Source of the DNA: Aquamicrobium sp.
GTDB lineage: Bacteria > Pseudomonadota > Alphaproteobacteria > Rhizobiales > Rhizobiaceae
Reading direction: 5' to 3'
DNA length: 64,000 nucleotides
Assembly (NCBI GenBank): GCA_019739225.1
Contig: JAHHDT010000002.1
Coordinates: forward strand, 102,640 to 166,639
Part shown: positions 9,033 to 18,151 of the stretch, in pieces
Numbering within the stretch: the stretch's first letter is position 1
Layout: each line of letters begins with the position of its first letter
Notes under the pieces: model-generated
What the model saw: the letters and a program-made list of their open reading frames with translations, nothing else
The model's database searches: none
What the model was told of the DNA's origin: nothing
Made by a program: the position numbers and the translations under genes

Positions 9033-10460
9033 ATGTCCAAAGCGGAAATCGGCCTGATCGGCCTCGGCGTCATGGGCTCGAACCTCGCGCTCAACATTGC
9101 CGAAAAAGGCTATCCCATAGCCGTCTATAACCGCACCTCGACCCGTACCGGTGCCTTTTTCGAGAATGCCGGGGACCTGCGAGGCAACATCGTGCCCTGT
9201 GCCTCGCTGGAGGAACTCGTCGCCCAGATCAAGCCGCCGCGCCCGATCATTCTCATGGTGCAGGCCGGCAAGGCGGTCGACGAGCAGATAGAGGGCCTAC
9301 GCGACCTGCTGGCACAGGGCGACATCATCATCGATGCCGGCAATGCCAATTTCCGCGACACAATGCGGCGCTTCGCCGAACTCGAAGGTTCAGGCCTGAC
9401 ATTCATCGGCATGGGGGTGTCCGGTGGCGAGGAAGGCGCGCGTCACGGTCCGTCGATCATGGTCGGGGGCAAGGAAGACGCCTATAAGCGGGTCGAATCC
9501 GTCCTCACAGCCATCGCCGCCCGCTACGAGGGTGAGCCGTGTTGCGCCTGGCTGGGCGAGGGCGGCGCGGGTCATTTCGTCAAGACCATCCACAACGGCA
9601 TCGAATATGCCGACATGCAGATGATCGCCGAGATTTACGGCATCCTGCGCGACGGCTCCGGCATGGAAGCGAAAGAGATCGGCGCGATCTTCGCGCGCTG
9701 GAACGAGGGCAGGTTGAACTCCTATCTGGTGGAGATCACGGCCGCCGTGCTCGACGTGACGGACCCAGCCACGGGCAAGCCCATCGTCGACATGATCCTC
9801 GACCGGGCGGGGCAGAAAGGCACGGGTCGCTGGTCGGCGGTCGAGGCGCAGATGATGGGCGTGCCGGCGACCGCGATCGAATCGGCCGTCGCCGCGCGCA
9901 GCCTGTCTGCCGAAAAGGAACTGCGCGAGGCGGCTGCCCGCGCTTACGGCTCCATCACCGAGCCCCGGTCGGGCGCGCCGGACGGGGGCTTCATCGACGA
10001 TCTGGAACTGGCGCTTTTTGCCGGCAAGATCGCGGCCTACGCACAGGGCTTCGCGGTGATGGCCGAGGCGTCGTCGGAGTTCAAATGGAACCTGCCGATG
10101 CCGACGATCGCGCGCATCTGGCGCGCCGGCTGCATCATCCGTTCGCAGTTCCTTGGCACGCTCGCACGCTCCTTCGAAGCCGATACGAAGGCCGAAAACC
10201 TTCTGCTGATCGACGATTTCGTGGAGATGATGAACGAGGCGCAGCCGTCACTCCGCCGTGTGGTTTCGCATGCGGCGCTTGGGGGACTGCCCGCGCCCGC
10301 GCTTTCGGCAGCACTCGGCTATTTCGATGCGTTCAGGCAGGCGCGTGGGACTGCCAATCTCATTCAGGCGCAGCGCGATTATTTCGGAGCTCACGGCTTC
10401 GAGCGCATAGACGTTGAAGGCGAACACCACGGACCATGGGGATCGGGCGCTTCGAGCTGA
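9033..10460 (+). CDS. gnd: 6-phosphogluconate dehydrogenase, decarboxylating
   Basis: Oxidises 6-phosphogluconate to ribulose 5-phosphate with NADP+ in the pentose phosphate pathway. The protein is 475 residues, the usual length for the long form. N-terminal nucleotide fold IGLIGLGVMGSNLALNIAEKG and NRT; substrate site FIGMGVSGGEEGARHGPSIM; catalytic Lys/His region GHFVKTIHNGIEYADMQMI. The C-terminal domain has GQKGTGRW and WRAGCIIRSQFL. ATG 9033 begins MSKAEIGLIG directly before the Rossmann fold; upstream in-frame codons do not resemble the family. It is separately transcribed from the importer operon, and its product is the substrate of the rpe product at 23 kb. Confidence 0.96.
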   Translation: MSKAEIGLIGLGVMGSNLALNIAEKGYPIAVYNRTSTRTGAFFENAGDLRGNIVPCASLEELVAQIKPPRPIILMVQAGKAVDEQIEGLRDLLAQGDIIIDAGNANFRDTMRRFAELEGSGLTFIGMGVSGGEEGARHGPSIMVGGKEDAYKRVESVLTAIAARYEGEPCCAWLGEGGAGHFVKTIHNGIEYADMQMIAEIYGILRDGSGMEAKEIGAIFARWNEGRLNSYLVEITAAVLDVTDPATGKPIVDMILDRAGQKGTGRWSAVEAQMMGVPATAIESAVAARSLSAEKELREAAARAYGSITEPRSGAPDGGFIDDLELALFAGKIAAYAQGFAVMAEASSEFKWNLPMPTIARIWRAGCIIRSQFLGTLARSFEADTKAENLLLIDDFVEMMNEAQPSLRRVVSHAALGGLPAPALSAALGYFDAFRQARGTANLIQAQRDYFGAHGFERIDVEGEHHGPWGSGASS

Positions 10461-10470
10461 CCCTCGAGGC

Positions 10471-11514
10471 TCAGGCCGTCTGAATTTCCACGCCGCCCGG
10501 TACCGCGAGCGTCTGCAACGATGCCGGCGCGGTACCGTCGATGCTGGCCCTGACGGCGCGAGCCAGTTCTCGGCCGGCAAGGCGGAAATCCTCGTTCACC
10601 ACAAGGATCTGAGGGCGGAACATCTGAACCAGCGGTGTCGATTGCTTGGTGACGATGTCGATGTCGCGACCGAGCTGCAGCCCGCATTCCTCGATGGCTG
10701 CGACAAGTGCGAAGGCGCCTGCACCGCTGCCCGAGACGAGACCGTCAGGTGGCGTGCTGCGTCGTAGAAGCGCCGTCGCGGCTGCCTTGATCTGTTCGAC
10801 GGGCATGTCCACCCAGGCATCGCGAAACGGGATGGCGGCGCAGCCCTGTTCTTCGACACCTTCGGCGAAGCCATCGCTCATATGGCGATAGTAGGTGAGT
10901 TTCGGCGAAGGCGCGAGCAGGGCAAGCCTGCGCCTGCCTTTTGCCACCAGCGCCCGCACGGCCTGCATTGCGAAGGCGTGGTTGTCGAAATCGTGCCAGG
11001 GGTGCTCGATCCCCGTATGCGTGCGCCCGTGAGTGGCGAACGGAAACCCGTGCTCCGTCAGGTAGCGCACGCGCGGATCGTTGGGTTCGGTCTGCGAAAT
11101 GATGATGCCGTCGGCGGAATGGGTCTCTACCACGTAACGGATCGGATCCATGGGATCGTTGCGGCTGGAATAGGGTGTCAGGATCAGGTGATAGGAGGAC
11201 GAGGCCAGCTCTTCCGACACACCGTAGATGATGTCGGATATGAAGCCCATCAGTTGCTCGTCGGTATTGAGGACAAGCGAGATCACGTTGGTCTTGCCGG
11301 TGCGCAGGCGAACGCCCGCGCGATTGGGGCGATAACCGACCTGGCGCGCGACGAGCTGGACGCGCTTCTTCGTCTCCTCGCCGATGTCGGGTGCGTCCTT
11401 CAGGGCGCGCGAAACCGTGGTGACGCCGAGCCCGGTCATGAAGGCGATCGTCTTGAGGGTGGGCCGACCGCCGGCCGCCGCCTCGTTCTGTCCGTTCCTG
11501 TGTTGGTCGTTCAT
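10471..11514 (-). CDS. LacI-family transcriptional regulator
   Basis: Repressor or activator of 347 residues. The N-terminal LacI helix-turn-helix reads TLKTIAFMTGLGVTTVSRALKDAPDIGEETKKRV, followed by the hinge QVGYRPNRAGVRLRTGKTNVI and a periplasmic-binding-protein-like sensor domain (ADGIIISQTEPNDPRVRYL, VVNEDFRLAGRELARAV). ATG 11514 is preferred over an in-frame GTG at 11541 because the extra residues are not family-like. It is divergent from the sugar ABC operon. Two identical 14-bp palindromes flank the shared intergenic region, one 75 bp upstream of its own start, so it probably regulates itself and the sugar operon. The effector is unknown. Confidence 0.92.
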   Translation of the reverse strand: MNDQHRNGQNEAAAGGRPTLKTIAFMTGLGVTTVSRALKDAPDIGEETKKRVQLVARQVGYRPNRAGVRLRTGKTNVISLVLNTDEQLMGFISDIIYGVSEELASSSYHLILTPYSSRNDPMDPIRYVVETHSADGIIISQTEPNDPRVRYLTEHGFPFATHGRTHTGIEHPWHDFDNHAFAMQAVRALVAKGRRRLALLAPSPKLTYYRHMSDGFAEGVEEQGCAAIPFRDAWVDMPVEQIKAAATALLRRSTPPDGLVSGSGAGAFALVAAIEECGLQLGRDIDIVTKQSTPLVQMFRPQILVVNEDFRLAGRELARAVRASIDGTAPASLQTLAVPGGVEIQTA

Positions 11515-11588
11515 ACGTCGCTGCCCGTTGACCCGGCGCACGGCCTAACGCATTCGCCCCAGCCGCACCAGTCCCGAGCTGAAAATGG

Positions 11589-11608
11589 AAACTGTAACGT
11601 TACAGTTT
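11589..11608. promoter_or_regulatory. LacI-family operator O1
   Basis: A 20-bp perfect palindrome whose core is CTGTAACGTTACAG, flanked by AAA/TTT. It lies 75 bp upstream of the LacI-family gene's ATG. The central CG and 14-bp core repeat exactly at 11889-11902, which makes a shared repressor binding site very likely. The central CG dyad is typical of LacI-family operators. Confidence 0.82.
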
Positions 11609-11854
11609 TTGAGAAGAGTTGCACGGGAAATCTGCCGATTGGTGAAATCGATCTGATCTCCATGGGGGCAGAATGGCGCCCTCGGTGGGTCATATGCTGC
11701 AACGCACAGCTTCTATGAATCAGCGCTTTAGCTACAAATTCGAAGCAAAATACCGCAATGCAGCATGTTTTCGCCGCGAGCCTCAGCTGCACAGGAGCGA
11801 GTGGTACATTAGTTCGAGGTTCGAAAAAAATCGCCGCTGACGCCGCTTTCCCCG

Positions 11855-11883
11855 TTGCGCGACCTTCTGGATTGCCCTACGCT
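11855..11883 (+). promoter_or_regulatory. Candidate promoter of the sugar ABC operon
   Basis: TTGCGC (11855-11860) and TACGCT (11878-11883) are separated by 17 bases. Operator O2 begins 5 bp downstream, over the expected transcription start, which is where a repressor would block initiation. The hexamers are only moderate matches to the alphaproteobacterial sigma-70 consensus. Confidence 0.45.
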
Positions 11884-11886
11884 TCA

Positions 11887-11904
11887 ATCTGTAACGTTAC
11901 AGTT
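11887..11904. promoter_or_regulatory. LacI-family operator O2
   Basis: Second copy of CTGTAACGTTACAG (11889-11902), within ATCTGTAACGTTACAGTT. It sits just upstream of the SD (AGGGAGGAAAT) of the SBP gene, so a bound repressor would cover the transcription start of the transporter operon. Confidence 0.82.
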
Positions 11905-11917
11905 TCAGGGAGGAAAT

Positions 11918-13159
11918 ATGATGCGTTATAGGCTCCTTACCGCCGCCTTCGCTGCGACGGCGGCACTCAACATTGCCGGCCCGTTGCAGGCCGCAGAACT
12001 CGAAGTCACGCACTGGTGGACCTCTGGAGGCGAAGCGGCGGCTGTTGCCGAGTTCGCGAAGGCGTTCGACGCCAGCGGTCACAAATGGATCGACGGCGCA
12101 ATCGCCGGCTCCGGCGGCACCGCCCGGCCGATCATGATCAGCCGCATCACCGGCGGCGACCCCATGGGCGCCACGCAATTCAACCACGGACGCCAGGCCG
12201 AGGAGCTGGTGGAAGCCGGATTGATGCGCGATCTGACCGATATCGCCGAGGAAGGCAAATGGCGCGAGGTGGTGCACCCGAGCTCGTTGCTGGATTCCTG
12301 TACCCTCGACGGCAAAATCTATTGCGTGCCGGTCAACATCCACTCGCAGCAGTGGCTCTGGCTTTCGAATGCGGCTTTTGAAAAGGCTGGCGTGCCGGTT
12401 CCGACCAACTGGGAGGAATATGCCGCCGCCGCTCCCGCGCTCGAGGAAGCGGGCATCATACCCCTCGCCGTTGGCCAGCAGCCCTGGCAGACCACGCTTG
12501 CGTTCCAGGTCCTGCTGACGGCGATTGCCGGGCCGGATGCCTACACCAAAATCTTCGGCGAAAAGGATGCGGACCTTGCCGCCGGCGAAGAGCTTGCCAA
12601 GGTCTTCGAGGCGGCCGCGCAGGCCCGTTCCATGTCGGCGAAGTCGAACGTGCAGGACTGGAACCAGGCCACGAACATGGTCATCACCGGCCAGGCCGCA
12701 GGCCAGATCATGGGCGACTGGGCTCAGGGCGAATTCCAGGTCGCCGGCCAGGTGGCGGGAGAAGACTATACCTGCCTGCCCGGGCTGGGCGTCAACGAGG
12801 TCATCATGACCGGTGGCGACGCCTTCTACTTCCCGGTTCTGGATGACGAGGAAAAGAGTGCCGCGCAGGCGGACCTCGCCAAGCTGATGCTGTCGCCGGA
12901 AGTGCAGGTCGCCTTCAATCTCAAGAAGGGTTCGTTGCCCGTGCGCGGCGATGTCGACCTGGAAGCGGCCAACGACTGCATGAAGAAGGGTCTGGAGATT
13001 CTTGCCCAGGGCAACATCATCCAGTCTCCCGACCAGCTCATGTCGGCGGACTCGCTGACGCAGATCAACGATCTGTTCGTCGAGTTCTTCAACAATACGA
13101 GCATCACGGCCGAGGACGCGCAGAAGCGCTTCGTCGACCTGGTGGCGAACGCCGACTGA
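11918..13159 (+). CDS. CUT1 sugar ABC transporter substrate-binding protein
   Basis: Periplasmic binding protein of 413 residues with a Sec signal peptide (MMRYRLLTAAFAATAALNI... ending near LQAAE). The mature start LEVTHWWTSGGEAAAVAEF is typical of type II sugar binders of the glucose/mannose (GtsA-like) group. Ligand-domain blocks are GKIYCVPVNIHSQQWLW, GQAAGQIMGDWAQGEF and KKGSLPVRGDV. ATG 11918 follows a strong SD (GGGAGGAAAT); ATG 11921 is also possible. It is the first gene after O2. A stem-loop follows it before the permease genes. The ligand is unknown; the catabolic genes downstream (GH43, TIM barrels, dehydrogenase) suggest a plant-derived glycoside or its pentose/hexose unit. Confidence 0.92.
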   Translation: MMRYRLLTAAFAATAALNIAGPLQAAELEVTHWWTSGGEAAAVAEFAKAFDASGHKWIDGAIAGSGGTARPIMISRITGGDPMGATQFNHGRQAEELVEAGLMRDLTDIAEEGKWREVVHPSSLLDSCTLDGKIYCVPVNIHSQQWLWLSNAAFEKAGVPVPTNWEEYAAAAPALEEAGIIPLAVGQQPWQTTLAFQVLLTAIAGPDAYTKIFGEKDADLAAGEELAKVFEAAAQARSMSAKSNVQDWNQATNMVITGQAAGQIMGDWAQGEFQVAGQVAGEDYTCLPGLGVNEVIMTGGDAFYFPVLDDEEKSAAQADLAKLMLSPEVQVAFNLKKGSLPVRGDVDLEAANDCMKKGLEILAQGNIIQSPDQLMSADSLTQINDLFVEFFNNTSITAEDAQKRFVDLVANAD

Positions 13160-13180
13160 TCTGCGAGCCAGCAGCGCCGC

Positions 13181-13205
13181 GCCGCCCCTGGAAATCGGGG
13201 GCGGC
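13181..13205 (+). other. Intercistronic stem-loop after the sugar SBP gene
   Basis: GCCGCCCC (13181-13188) pairs with GGGGCGGC (13198-13205) around a nine-base loop. There is no T-tract. It probably stabilises the SBP transcript or attenuates read-through into the permeases. Confidence 0.55.
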
Positions 13206-13241
13206 GGGCGCGAGCGTGACCCTCATCAGGGAGTTGCCGTC

Positions 13242-14135
13242 ATGCACGAGGCCCGGCGCCCGAACCCGCTGTTCAGGAATCTGAGCGCGAAGATTGCCGC
13301 GATACCCATGATCCTCACCGCGCTGGTGGTCTTTGCCGGCGGCACGATCTGGACGATCATCTATTCCTTCACGAATTCCCGGCTTCTGCCGCGCGAGAAT
13401 TTCGTCGGGCTGGACCAGTACGAACGGCTGTGGTCGTCCAGCAAATGGATCATCTCGATCCAGAACCTGCTGATCTATGGTGTGTGCCTGCTTGTCTTCT
13501 CGCTCGTCGTCGGCTTTCTGCTGGCGGCGCTGCTGGACCAGAAGATCAGGTTCGAAAACACCTTCCGCACCATCTTCCTCTACCCGTTCGCGCTGTCCTT
13601 CATCGTCACGGGCCTTGTCTGGCAGTGGATCCTCAATCCGCAATTCGGTGTCGAGGGCATCGTTCGCTCGTTGGGCTGGACAAGCTTCTCGTTCGATCCG
13701 CTCTACAATGCCGACATCGTCATCTACGGCATCCTGATTGCCGCCCTCTGGCAGAGCACCGGTCTCATCATGTGCCTGATGCTCGCTGGCCTGCGCGGCA
13801 TCGACGAGGACATCTGGAAGGCCGCGCGTGTCGACGGCATACCGATGTGGAAGACCTACGCCTTCATCGTCATTCCGATGATGCGCCCGGTATTCATCAC
13901 GACGCTGGTCATAATCGCTTCGGGCATCGTCAAGGTCTACGACCTCGTGGTGGCCCAGACCGGCGGCGGACCGGGCATCGCGTCGGAGGTGCCCGCCAAA
14001 TACGTCTATGACGCGATGTTCCTGTCGCAGAACCTCGGCCAGGGCTTCGCCGCATCGACCATGATGCTGCTGACCGTGCTGATCGTGCTGATCCCCTGGG
14101 CCTATCTCGAATTCGGAGGCAAGAAACGTGGCTGA
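13242..14135 (+). CDS. CUT1 sugar ABC transporter permease (MalF-like)
   Basis: Inner-membrane permease of 297 residues, about six transmembrane helices. The N-terminus (NLSAKIAAIPMILTALVVFAGG) begins the first helix. The EAA coupling loop reads IDEDIWKAARVDGIPMWKTYAFIVIPMMRP, with the expected EAA-type AARVDG...IPMMRP. It pairs with the second permease, whose start overlaps by 8 bp, and uses the MalK-type ATPase following. FVGLDQYERLW is the usual periplasmic sequence after helix 1 in this family. Confidence 0.93.
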   Translation: MHEARRPNPLFRNLSAKIAAIPMILTALVVFAGGTIWTIIYSFTNSRLLPRENFVGLDQYERLWSSSKWIISIQNLLIYGVCLLVFSLVVGFLLAALLDQKIRFENTFRTIFLYPFALSFIVTGLVWQWILNPQFGVEGIVRSLGWTSFSFDPLYNADIVIYGILIAALWQSTGLIMCLMLAGLRGIDEDIWKAARVDGIPMWKTYAFIVIPMMRPVFITTLVIIASGIVKVYDLVVAQTGGGPGIASEVPAKYVYDAMFLSQNLGQGFAASTMMLLTVLIVLIPWAYLEFGGKKRG

Positions 14136-15063
14136 CGTCACTATTCCCGTTTCCGCGCCGCCCGTCCACGCGGACGAGGCACTGGTTGGGCCAAGCGGTC
14201 CCCGTCCCCGCAAGGTCATCTCCCGGCGCAACATCATCCTCTACGGCACGCTCTTCGTCGTGGCCGTCTACTACCTGCTGCCGCTCTATGTGATGATCGT
14301 CACCTCGCTGAAGGGCATGCCGGAAATCCGCCTCGGCAACATCTTCTCGCCCCCTGTCGAGATCACCTTCCAGCCCTGGGTCAAGGCCTGGGCCGAAGCC
14401 TGCACGGGTCTCAATTGCGAGGGGCTCAGCCGTGGCTTCTGGAATTCGGTGCGCATCACCGTTCCTTCGGTCGTGCTGTCGATCGCGATCGCGTCGGTCA
14501 ACGGCTATGCGCTGGCGAACTGGCGCTTCAAGGGCGCCGACGTGTTCTTTACCATCCTCATCTTCGGCGCGTTCATCCCCTATCAGGTGATGCTCTACCC
14601 GATCGTCATCATGCTGCGCGAGATCGGTCTTTACGGCGGTCTCTACGGTCTGATCATCGTCCACTGCATCTTCGGCATGCCGATCCTGACGCTGCTTTTC
14701 CGCAACTACTTCACCTCGCTGCCGGAAGAGCTGTTCAAGGCCGCGCGCGTCGATGGCGCCGGGTTCTGGGGCATCTATTTCAAGATCATGCTGCCGATGT
14801 CGCTGCCGATCTTCGTTGTGGCGGTCATCCTGCAGGTGACGGGCATCTGGAACGACTTCCTGTTCGGCGTCGTCTACACGCGCCCCGACTACTACCCGAT
14901 GACGGTTCAGCTCAACAACATCGTCAATTCGGTTCAGGGTGTGAAGGAATACAACGTCAACATGGCGGCGACGTTGCTAACCGGGCTGGTGCCGCTGATC
15001 GTCTACTTCATTTCAGGCAAGCTTTTCGTGCGCGGCATCGCCGCGGGCGCGGTCAAGGGTTGA
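14128..15063 (+). CDS. CUT1 sugar ABC transporter permease (MalG-like)
   Basis: Second permease subunit of 311 residues. After a roughly 40-residue cytoplasmic lead, helix 1 ([20 protein letters not shown]) is followed by [15 protein letters not shown]. The EAA loop reads [30 protein letters not shown], and [11 protein letters not shown] is the classic MalG/LacG C-terminal motif. The start is inside the end of the previous gene (ATG 14128), and the stop overlaps the ATPase start, indicating coupled translation. Confidence 0.93.
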   Translation: MADVTIPVSAPPVHADEALVGPSGPRPRKVISRRNIILYGTLFVVAVYYLLPLYVMIVTSLKGMPEIRLGNIFSPPVEITFQPWVKAWAEACTGLNCEGLSRGFWNSVRITVPSVVLSIAIASVNGYALANWRFKGADVFFTILIFGAFIPYQVMLYPIVIMLREIGLYGGLYGLIIVHCIFGMPILTLLFRNYFTSLPEELFKAARVDGAGFWGIYFKIMLPMSLPIFVVAVILQVTGIWNDFLFGVVYTRPDYYPMTVQLNNIVNSVQGVKEYNVNMAATLLTGLVPLIVYFISGKLFVRGIAAGAVKG

Positions 15064-16172
15064 TGCATATGATGGATACCAGCAACACGCCGAGTGTGGC
15101 GGTGCGCGGCGTCTCGCTCAATTTCGGTGCCGTCGAGGTCTTGAAAAGCCTCGACCTGGAGGTCGGCAGAGGCGAGTTCCTCGTTCTGCTCGGTCCCTCG
15201 GGTTGCGGCAAGTCCACGCTGCTCAACTGCATCGCAGGACTGCTCGACGTGTCCGCCGGCCAGATCTTCATCAACGACCGCAACGTCACCTGGGACGAGC
15301 CCAAGGACCGTGGCATCGGCATGGTGTTCCAGTCCTACGCGCTCTACCCGCAGATGACCGTGGAGGGAAACCTCTCTTTCGGGCTGAAGAACGCCCGGCT
15401 GCCCAAGGATGAGATCGAGCGTCGCATCGCGCGCGCGGCGGAGATCCTGCAGATCGAACCGCTCCTCAAGCGCAAGCCATCGGCACTGTCTGGCGGCCAG
15501 CGGCAGCGTGTCGCGATCGGCCGGGCTCTGGTCCGCGACGTCGACGTGTTCCTGTTCGACGAGCCTTTGTCGAACCTCGACGCCAAGCTGCGCTCCGAGC
15601 TGCGCGTCGAGATCAAGCGGCTTCACCAGAAGCTCGAGAACACGATGATCTATGTCACGCACGACCAGATCGAGGCGATGACGCTGGCCGACCGCATCGC
15701 GGTCATGCGTGGCGGGATTATCCAGCAGCTCGATACGCCGCAGGCGATCTATTCGCGTCCGGTCAACCGTTTCGTCGCCGGCTTCATCGGCTCGCCGGGC
15801 ATGAACTTCATCGAGGGCGAGTGTGTCGCAGATGGCGCCAGCGCCGTCTTCGAGGCGAATGGCGTGAAGGTGCCGCTCGACCGCTACGAATTCGCGGGCG
15901 GCGCGCGTACCGGAAAGGCGGTCTTCGGCGTGCGGCCGGAACACGTGATGCTCGGCGACGGCGCTGGTGCGATGCCCTTCCAGAGCGACCTGACGATCGA
16001 AATCGTCGAGCCGATGGGCTCCGACTCGCTGGTCTGGGGCAAGTTCGGCGGCCAGAACCTGAGCTTCCGCATCGATGCCGAGCGCGCGGTCGCCAAGGGG
16101 GACGTGGTGCGCATCGGCTTCGACCCCGGCCGCGCCTCCATTTTCGACGCCGGCACCGGCGAACGCATTTGA
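15063..16172 (+). CDS. Sugar ABC transporter ATP-binding protein (MalK/UgpC type)
   Basis: Cytoplasmic ATPase of 369 residues energising the CUT1 importer. Walker [10 protein letters not shown] near residue 45, Q-loop [18 protein letters not shown], signature [15 protein letters not shown], Walker [17 protein letters not shown], and switch His in [17 protein letters not shown]-terminal TOBE/OB regulatory domain runs from about residue 240 ([19 protein letters not shown]). ATG 15063 overlaps the permease stop; ATG 15069 and 15072 are also in frame and cannot be excluded. Confidence 0.95.
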   Translation: MHMMDTSNTPSVAVRGVSLNFGAVEVLKSLDLEVGRGEFLVLLGPSGCGKSTLLNCIAGLLDVSAGQIFINDRNVTWDEPKDRGIGMVFQSYALYPQMTVEGNLSFGLKNARLPKDEIERRIARAAEILQIEPLLKRKPSALSGGQRQRVAIGRALVRDVDVFLFDEPLSNLDAKLRSELRVEIKRLHQKLENTMIYVTHDQIEAMTLADRIAVMRGGIIQQLDTPQAIYSRPVNRFVAGFIGSPGMNFIEGECVADGASAVFEANGVKVPLDRYEFAGGARTGKAVFGVRPEHVMLGDGAGAMPFQSDLTIEIVEPMGSDSLVWGKFGGQNLSFRIDAERAVAKGDVVRIGFDPGRASIFDAGTGERI

Positions 16173-16197
16173 TTTTCCCAACCGACGGACAGATACG

Positions 16198-16944
16198 ATG
16201 AACTGGTCATTCCAACTTTACTCCGCCCGCAAGTTCCAGCCCTGGGAAGACGTCTTCGCCATGGTCGCAAAGGCAGGCTATGCGCAGGTCGAAGGGTTCG
16301 GCGGTCTCTACGACGACCCCGCCGGCCTGCGCGCCATGCTCGATCGCAACGGCCTGACAATGCCGACGGGGCACTTCTCCCTCGACATGCTGGAGGACGA
16401 CTTTGTCACTGCGCGCCGCATCGCCGAGACGCTTGGTATCGGCACGCTGATCTGTCCGCATATCGCTGAGGAGTCACGCCCGTCCGACGAGGCCGGCTGG
16501 CGGGCCTTTGCTGCGCGCCTTGCCGCCGTGCATGAGAATTGCCGCAAGGCCGGCTTGCGCTTTGCCTGGCACAACCACGACTTCGAGTTCGTGCCTTGCA
16601 GCGACGGCCCGGTGCCGCAGCGCGTGATCCTCGATGCAGCGCCGGAGATCGGTTGGGAGATGGACGTTGCGTGGGTGGTACGCGGCGGCGCCGATCCGAT
16701 GCGATGGATCGACGAATACGCCTCGCGCATCGTTGCAGCCCATGTGAAGGACATAGCTCCCGCAGGCGAAGCCGAGGACGAGGACGGTTGGGCCGATGTC
16801 GGCCACGGCACGATGGACTGGCCGGCGATCATGAAGGCGCTGCGCGACAAGACGCCGGCGCGCGTCTTCGTCATGGAACACGACAACCCGAGCGATGTCG
16901 GGCGTTTCGCGCGGCGGTCGATCGAGGCAGCAAAGAACTTTTAG
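16198..16944 (+). CDS. Sugar phosphate isomerase/epimerase-like TIM barrel
   Basis: Xylose-isomerase-like TIM-barrel protein of 248 residues. Metal-site features are the N-terminal MNWSFQLYSAR strand, FAWHNHDFEF (His/Asp/Glu near residue 123), WEMDVAWVVRGG, AHVKDI and VFVMEHDNP. Members isomerise or epimerise sugars, or act as lyases on 3-keto-glycosides. No phosphate-binding loop is evident. It is sandwiched between the importer and a Gfo/Idh/MocA dehydrogenase, an arrangement known for 3-dehydro-sugar pathways (E. coli ycj cluster, YcjR with YcjS). Precise chemistry is unknown. Confidence 0.85.
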   Translation: MNWSFQLYSARKFQPWEDVFAMVAKAGYAQVEGFGGLYDDPAGLRAMLDRNGLTMPTGHFSLDMLEDDFVTARRIAETLGIGTLICPHIAEESRPSDEAGWRAFAARLAAVHENCRKAGLRFAWHNHDFEFVPCSDGPVPQRVILDAAPEIGWEMDVAWVVRGGADPMRWIDEYASRIVAAHVKDIAPAGEAEDEDGWADVGHGTMDWPAIMKALRDKTPARVFVMEHDNPSDVGRFARRSIEAAKNF

Positions 16945-16955
16945 GAGAGACCGGG

Positions 16956-18098
16956 ATGGCGAAGAAACTCGGAGTCGGCGTGATCGGCTGCGGCAACATC
17001 TCGGCCGCCTATTTCATGCTTGCGCCACTGTTCAAGGGCATCGAGATGCGCGCGGGCGCGGACCTCGACATGAAGATGGCGCAGGCCCGCGCCAAGGAGT
17101 TCGGCGTGCGTGCGTCCAGCGTCGCTGACCTCCTCGCCAGCGACGATATCGACATCGTGGTCAATCTGACCATTCCGGCAGCTCATTATGAGGTGTCGAA
17201 GGCGATTCTCGAAGCCGGCAAGCATGTCTATTCCGAAAAGCCCTTCGTGCTGTCGGTCCGGGAAGGGCAGGACCTGAAGAAGCGTGCGGACCGGAAAGGC
17301 CTGCGTGTGGGTTCTGCGCCGGACACGTTCCTCGGCGGCGCGCACCAGCGCGTGCGCAGTCTGATCGACGACGGCAAGGTCGGCCGTGTCACCAGCGGCA
17401 CGTGCTACGTCATGAGCCATGGCATGGAGCACTGGCATCCGAACCCCGACTTCTTCTTCCAGCCGGGCGGCGGGCCGATCCTCGACATCGGCCCCTACTA
17501 CATCACCAATCTCGTCCAGCTCATCGGCCCGGTGAAGCGTGTGGCCGCGCTCGCGGCAACGCCTGCGAGCGAGCGTACGATCACCTCCAAGCCGCGCTTC
17601 GGAGAGAAGATCAAGGTGACGACGCCGACGACGATCCATGCGCTGATGGAATTCGAAAACGGCGCCACGGTGACCTTCAACGCAAGCTGGGACGTGTGGA
17701 AGCACGGCCATGCCCCGATCGAGCTCTATGGCGAGGAAGGCACGATCTTTGTGCCCGACCCCAACTTCTTCGGCGGCGACGTGATGATGACCAATCGCAG
17801 CGATGCGGTGAAGAAGCTGCCGAAATGGGAGCACGCCTTCGCGGTGCCCAACCAGCAGCATGCGCAGGGCATGATGGCCAACTACCGCGCGTCGGGTCTC
17901 GCCGACATGGCGCTGGGCATTCTGGAGGGCCGGCCGCATCGCTGCTCGCTGGAGCTTTCGCTGCACGTCATCGACGTGATGACCGGCATCCTGCGTTCGG
18001 GCGAGACCGGCAGGTTCGTAGCCATGCGCACGACCTGCGAGCGGCCGGAAGCGCTTTCGCCCGCGCAGGCCAAGGCTATGCTAGCGCGGAAGAAATAG
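16956..18098 (+). CDS. Gfo/Idh/MocA family NAD(P)-dependent oxidoreductase
   Basis: Cytoplasmic sugar dehydrogenase of 380 residues. The Rossmann start is VGVIGCGNISAAYF, with DIVVNLTIPAAHYEVSKAILEAGKHVYSEKPF giving the catalytic EKP Lys near residue 94. The C-terminal domain has GGGPILDIGPYYITNLVQLIG, carrying the Asp/His-region tyrosine variant (family often DxGxH), and MEFENGATVTFNASWDV. ATG 16956 follows the SD GGAGAGACCGGG. A C3-oxidation of a free sugar or glycoside is the likely reaction from context with two TIM-barrel epimerase-like neighbours; myo-inositol-type oxidation is the alternative. Confidence 0.9.
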   Translation: MAKKLGVGVIGCGNISAAYFMLAPLFKGIEMRAGADLDMKMAQARAKEFGVRASSVADLLASDDIDIVVNLTIPAAHYEVSKAILEAGKHVYSEKPFVLSVREGQDLKKRADRKGLRVGSAPDTFLGGAHQRVRSLIDDGKVGRVTSGTCYVMSHGMEHWHPNPDFFFQPGGGPILDIGPYYITNLVQLIGPVKRVAALAATPASERTITSKPRFGEKIKVTTPTTIHALMEFENGATVTFNASWDVWKHGHAPIELYGEEGTIFVPDPNFFGGDVMMTNRSDAVKKLPKWEHAFAVPNQQHAQGMMANYRASGLADMALGILEGRPHRCSLELSLHVIDVMTGILRSGETGRFVAMRTTCERPEALSPAQAKAMLARKK

Positions 18099-18105
18099 TT
18101 ACGAC

Positions 18106-18134
18106 GGGGCCGGCGCGTCTTCCGCGCCGGCCCC
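18106..18134 (+). other. Intercistronic stem-loop
   Basis: A 12-bp perfect stem (GGGGCCGGCGCG, 18106-18117, with CGCGCCGGCCCC, 18123-18134) around the loop TCTTC. It lies in the 53-bp gap before the aldo/keto reductase. There is no T-run, so it may be a processing or stability element rather than a terminator. Confidence 0.6.
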
Positions 18135-18151
18135 TCGTGAAAGGAACCGAC

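Larger units (their letters stand above)
11515..11917. promoter_or_regulatory. Divergent regulatory region of the sugar cluster
   Basis: A 403-bp gap between the LacI-family regulator and the SBP gene. It contains both operators, an A+T-richer centre and a plausible SBP promoter. I see no gene in it: short frames lack SD sites. The distance between operator centres is 297 bp, about 28 helical turns, compatible with repression by DNA looping. Confidence 0.6.
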
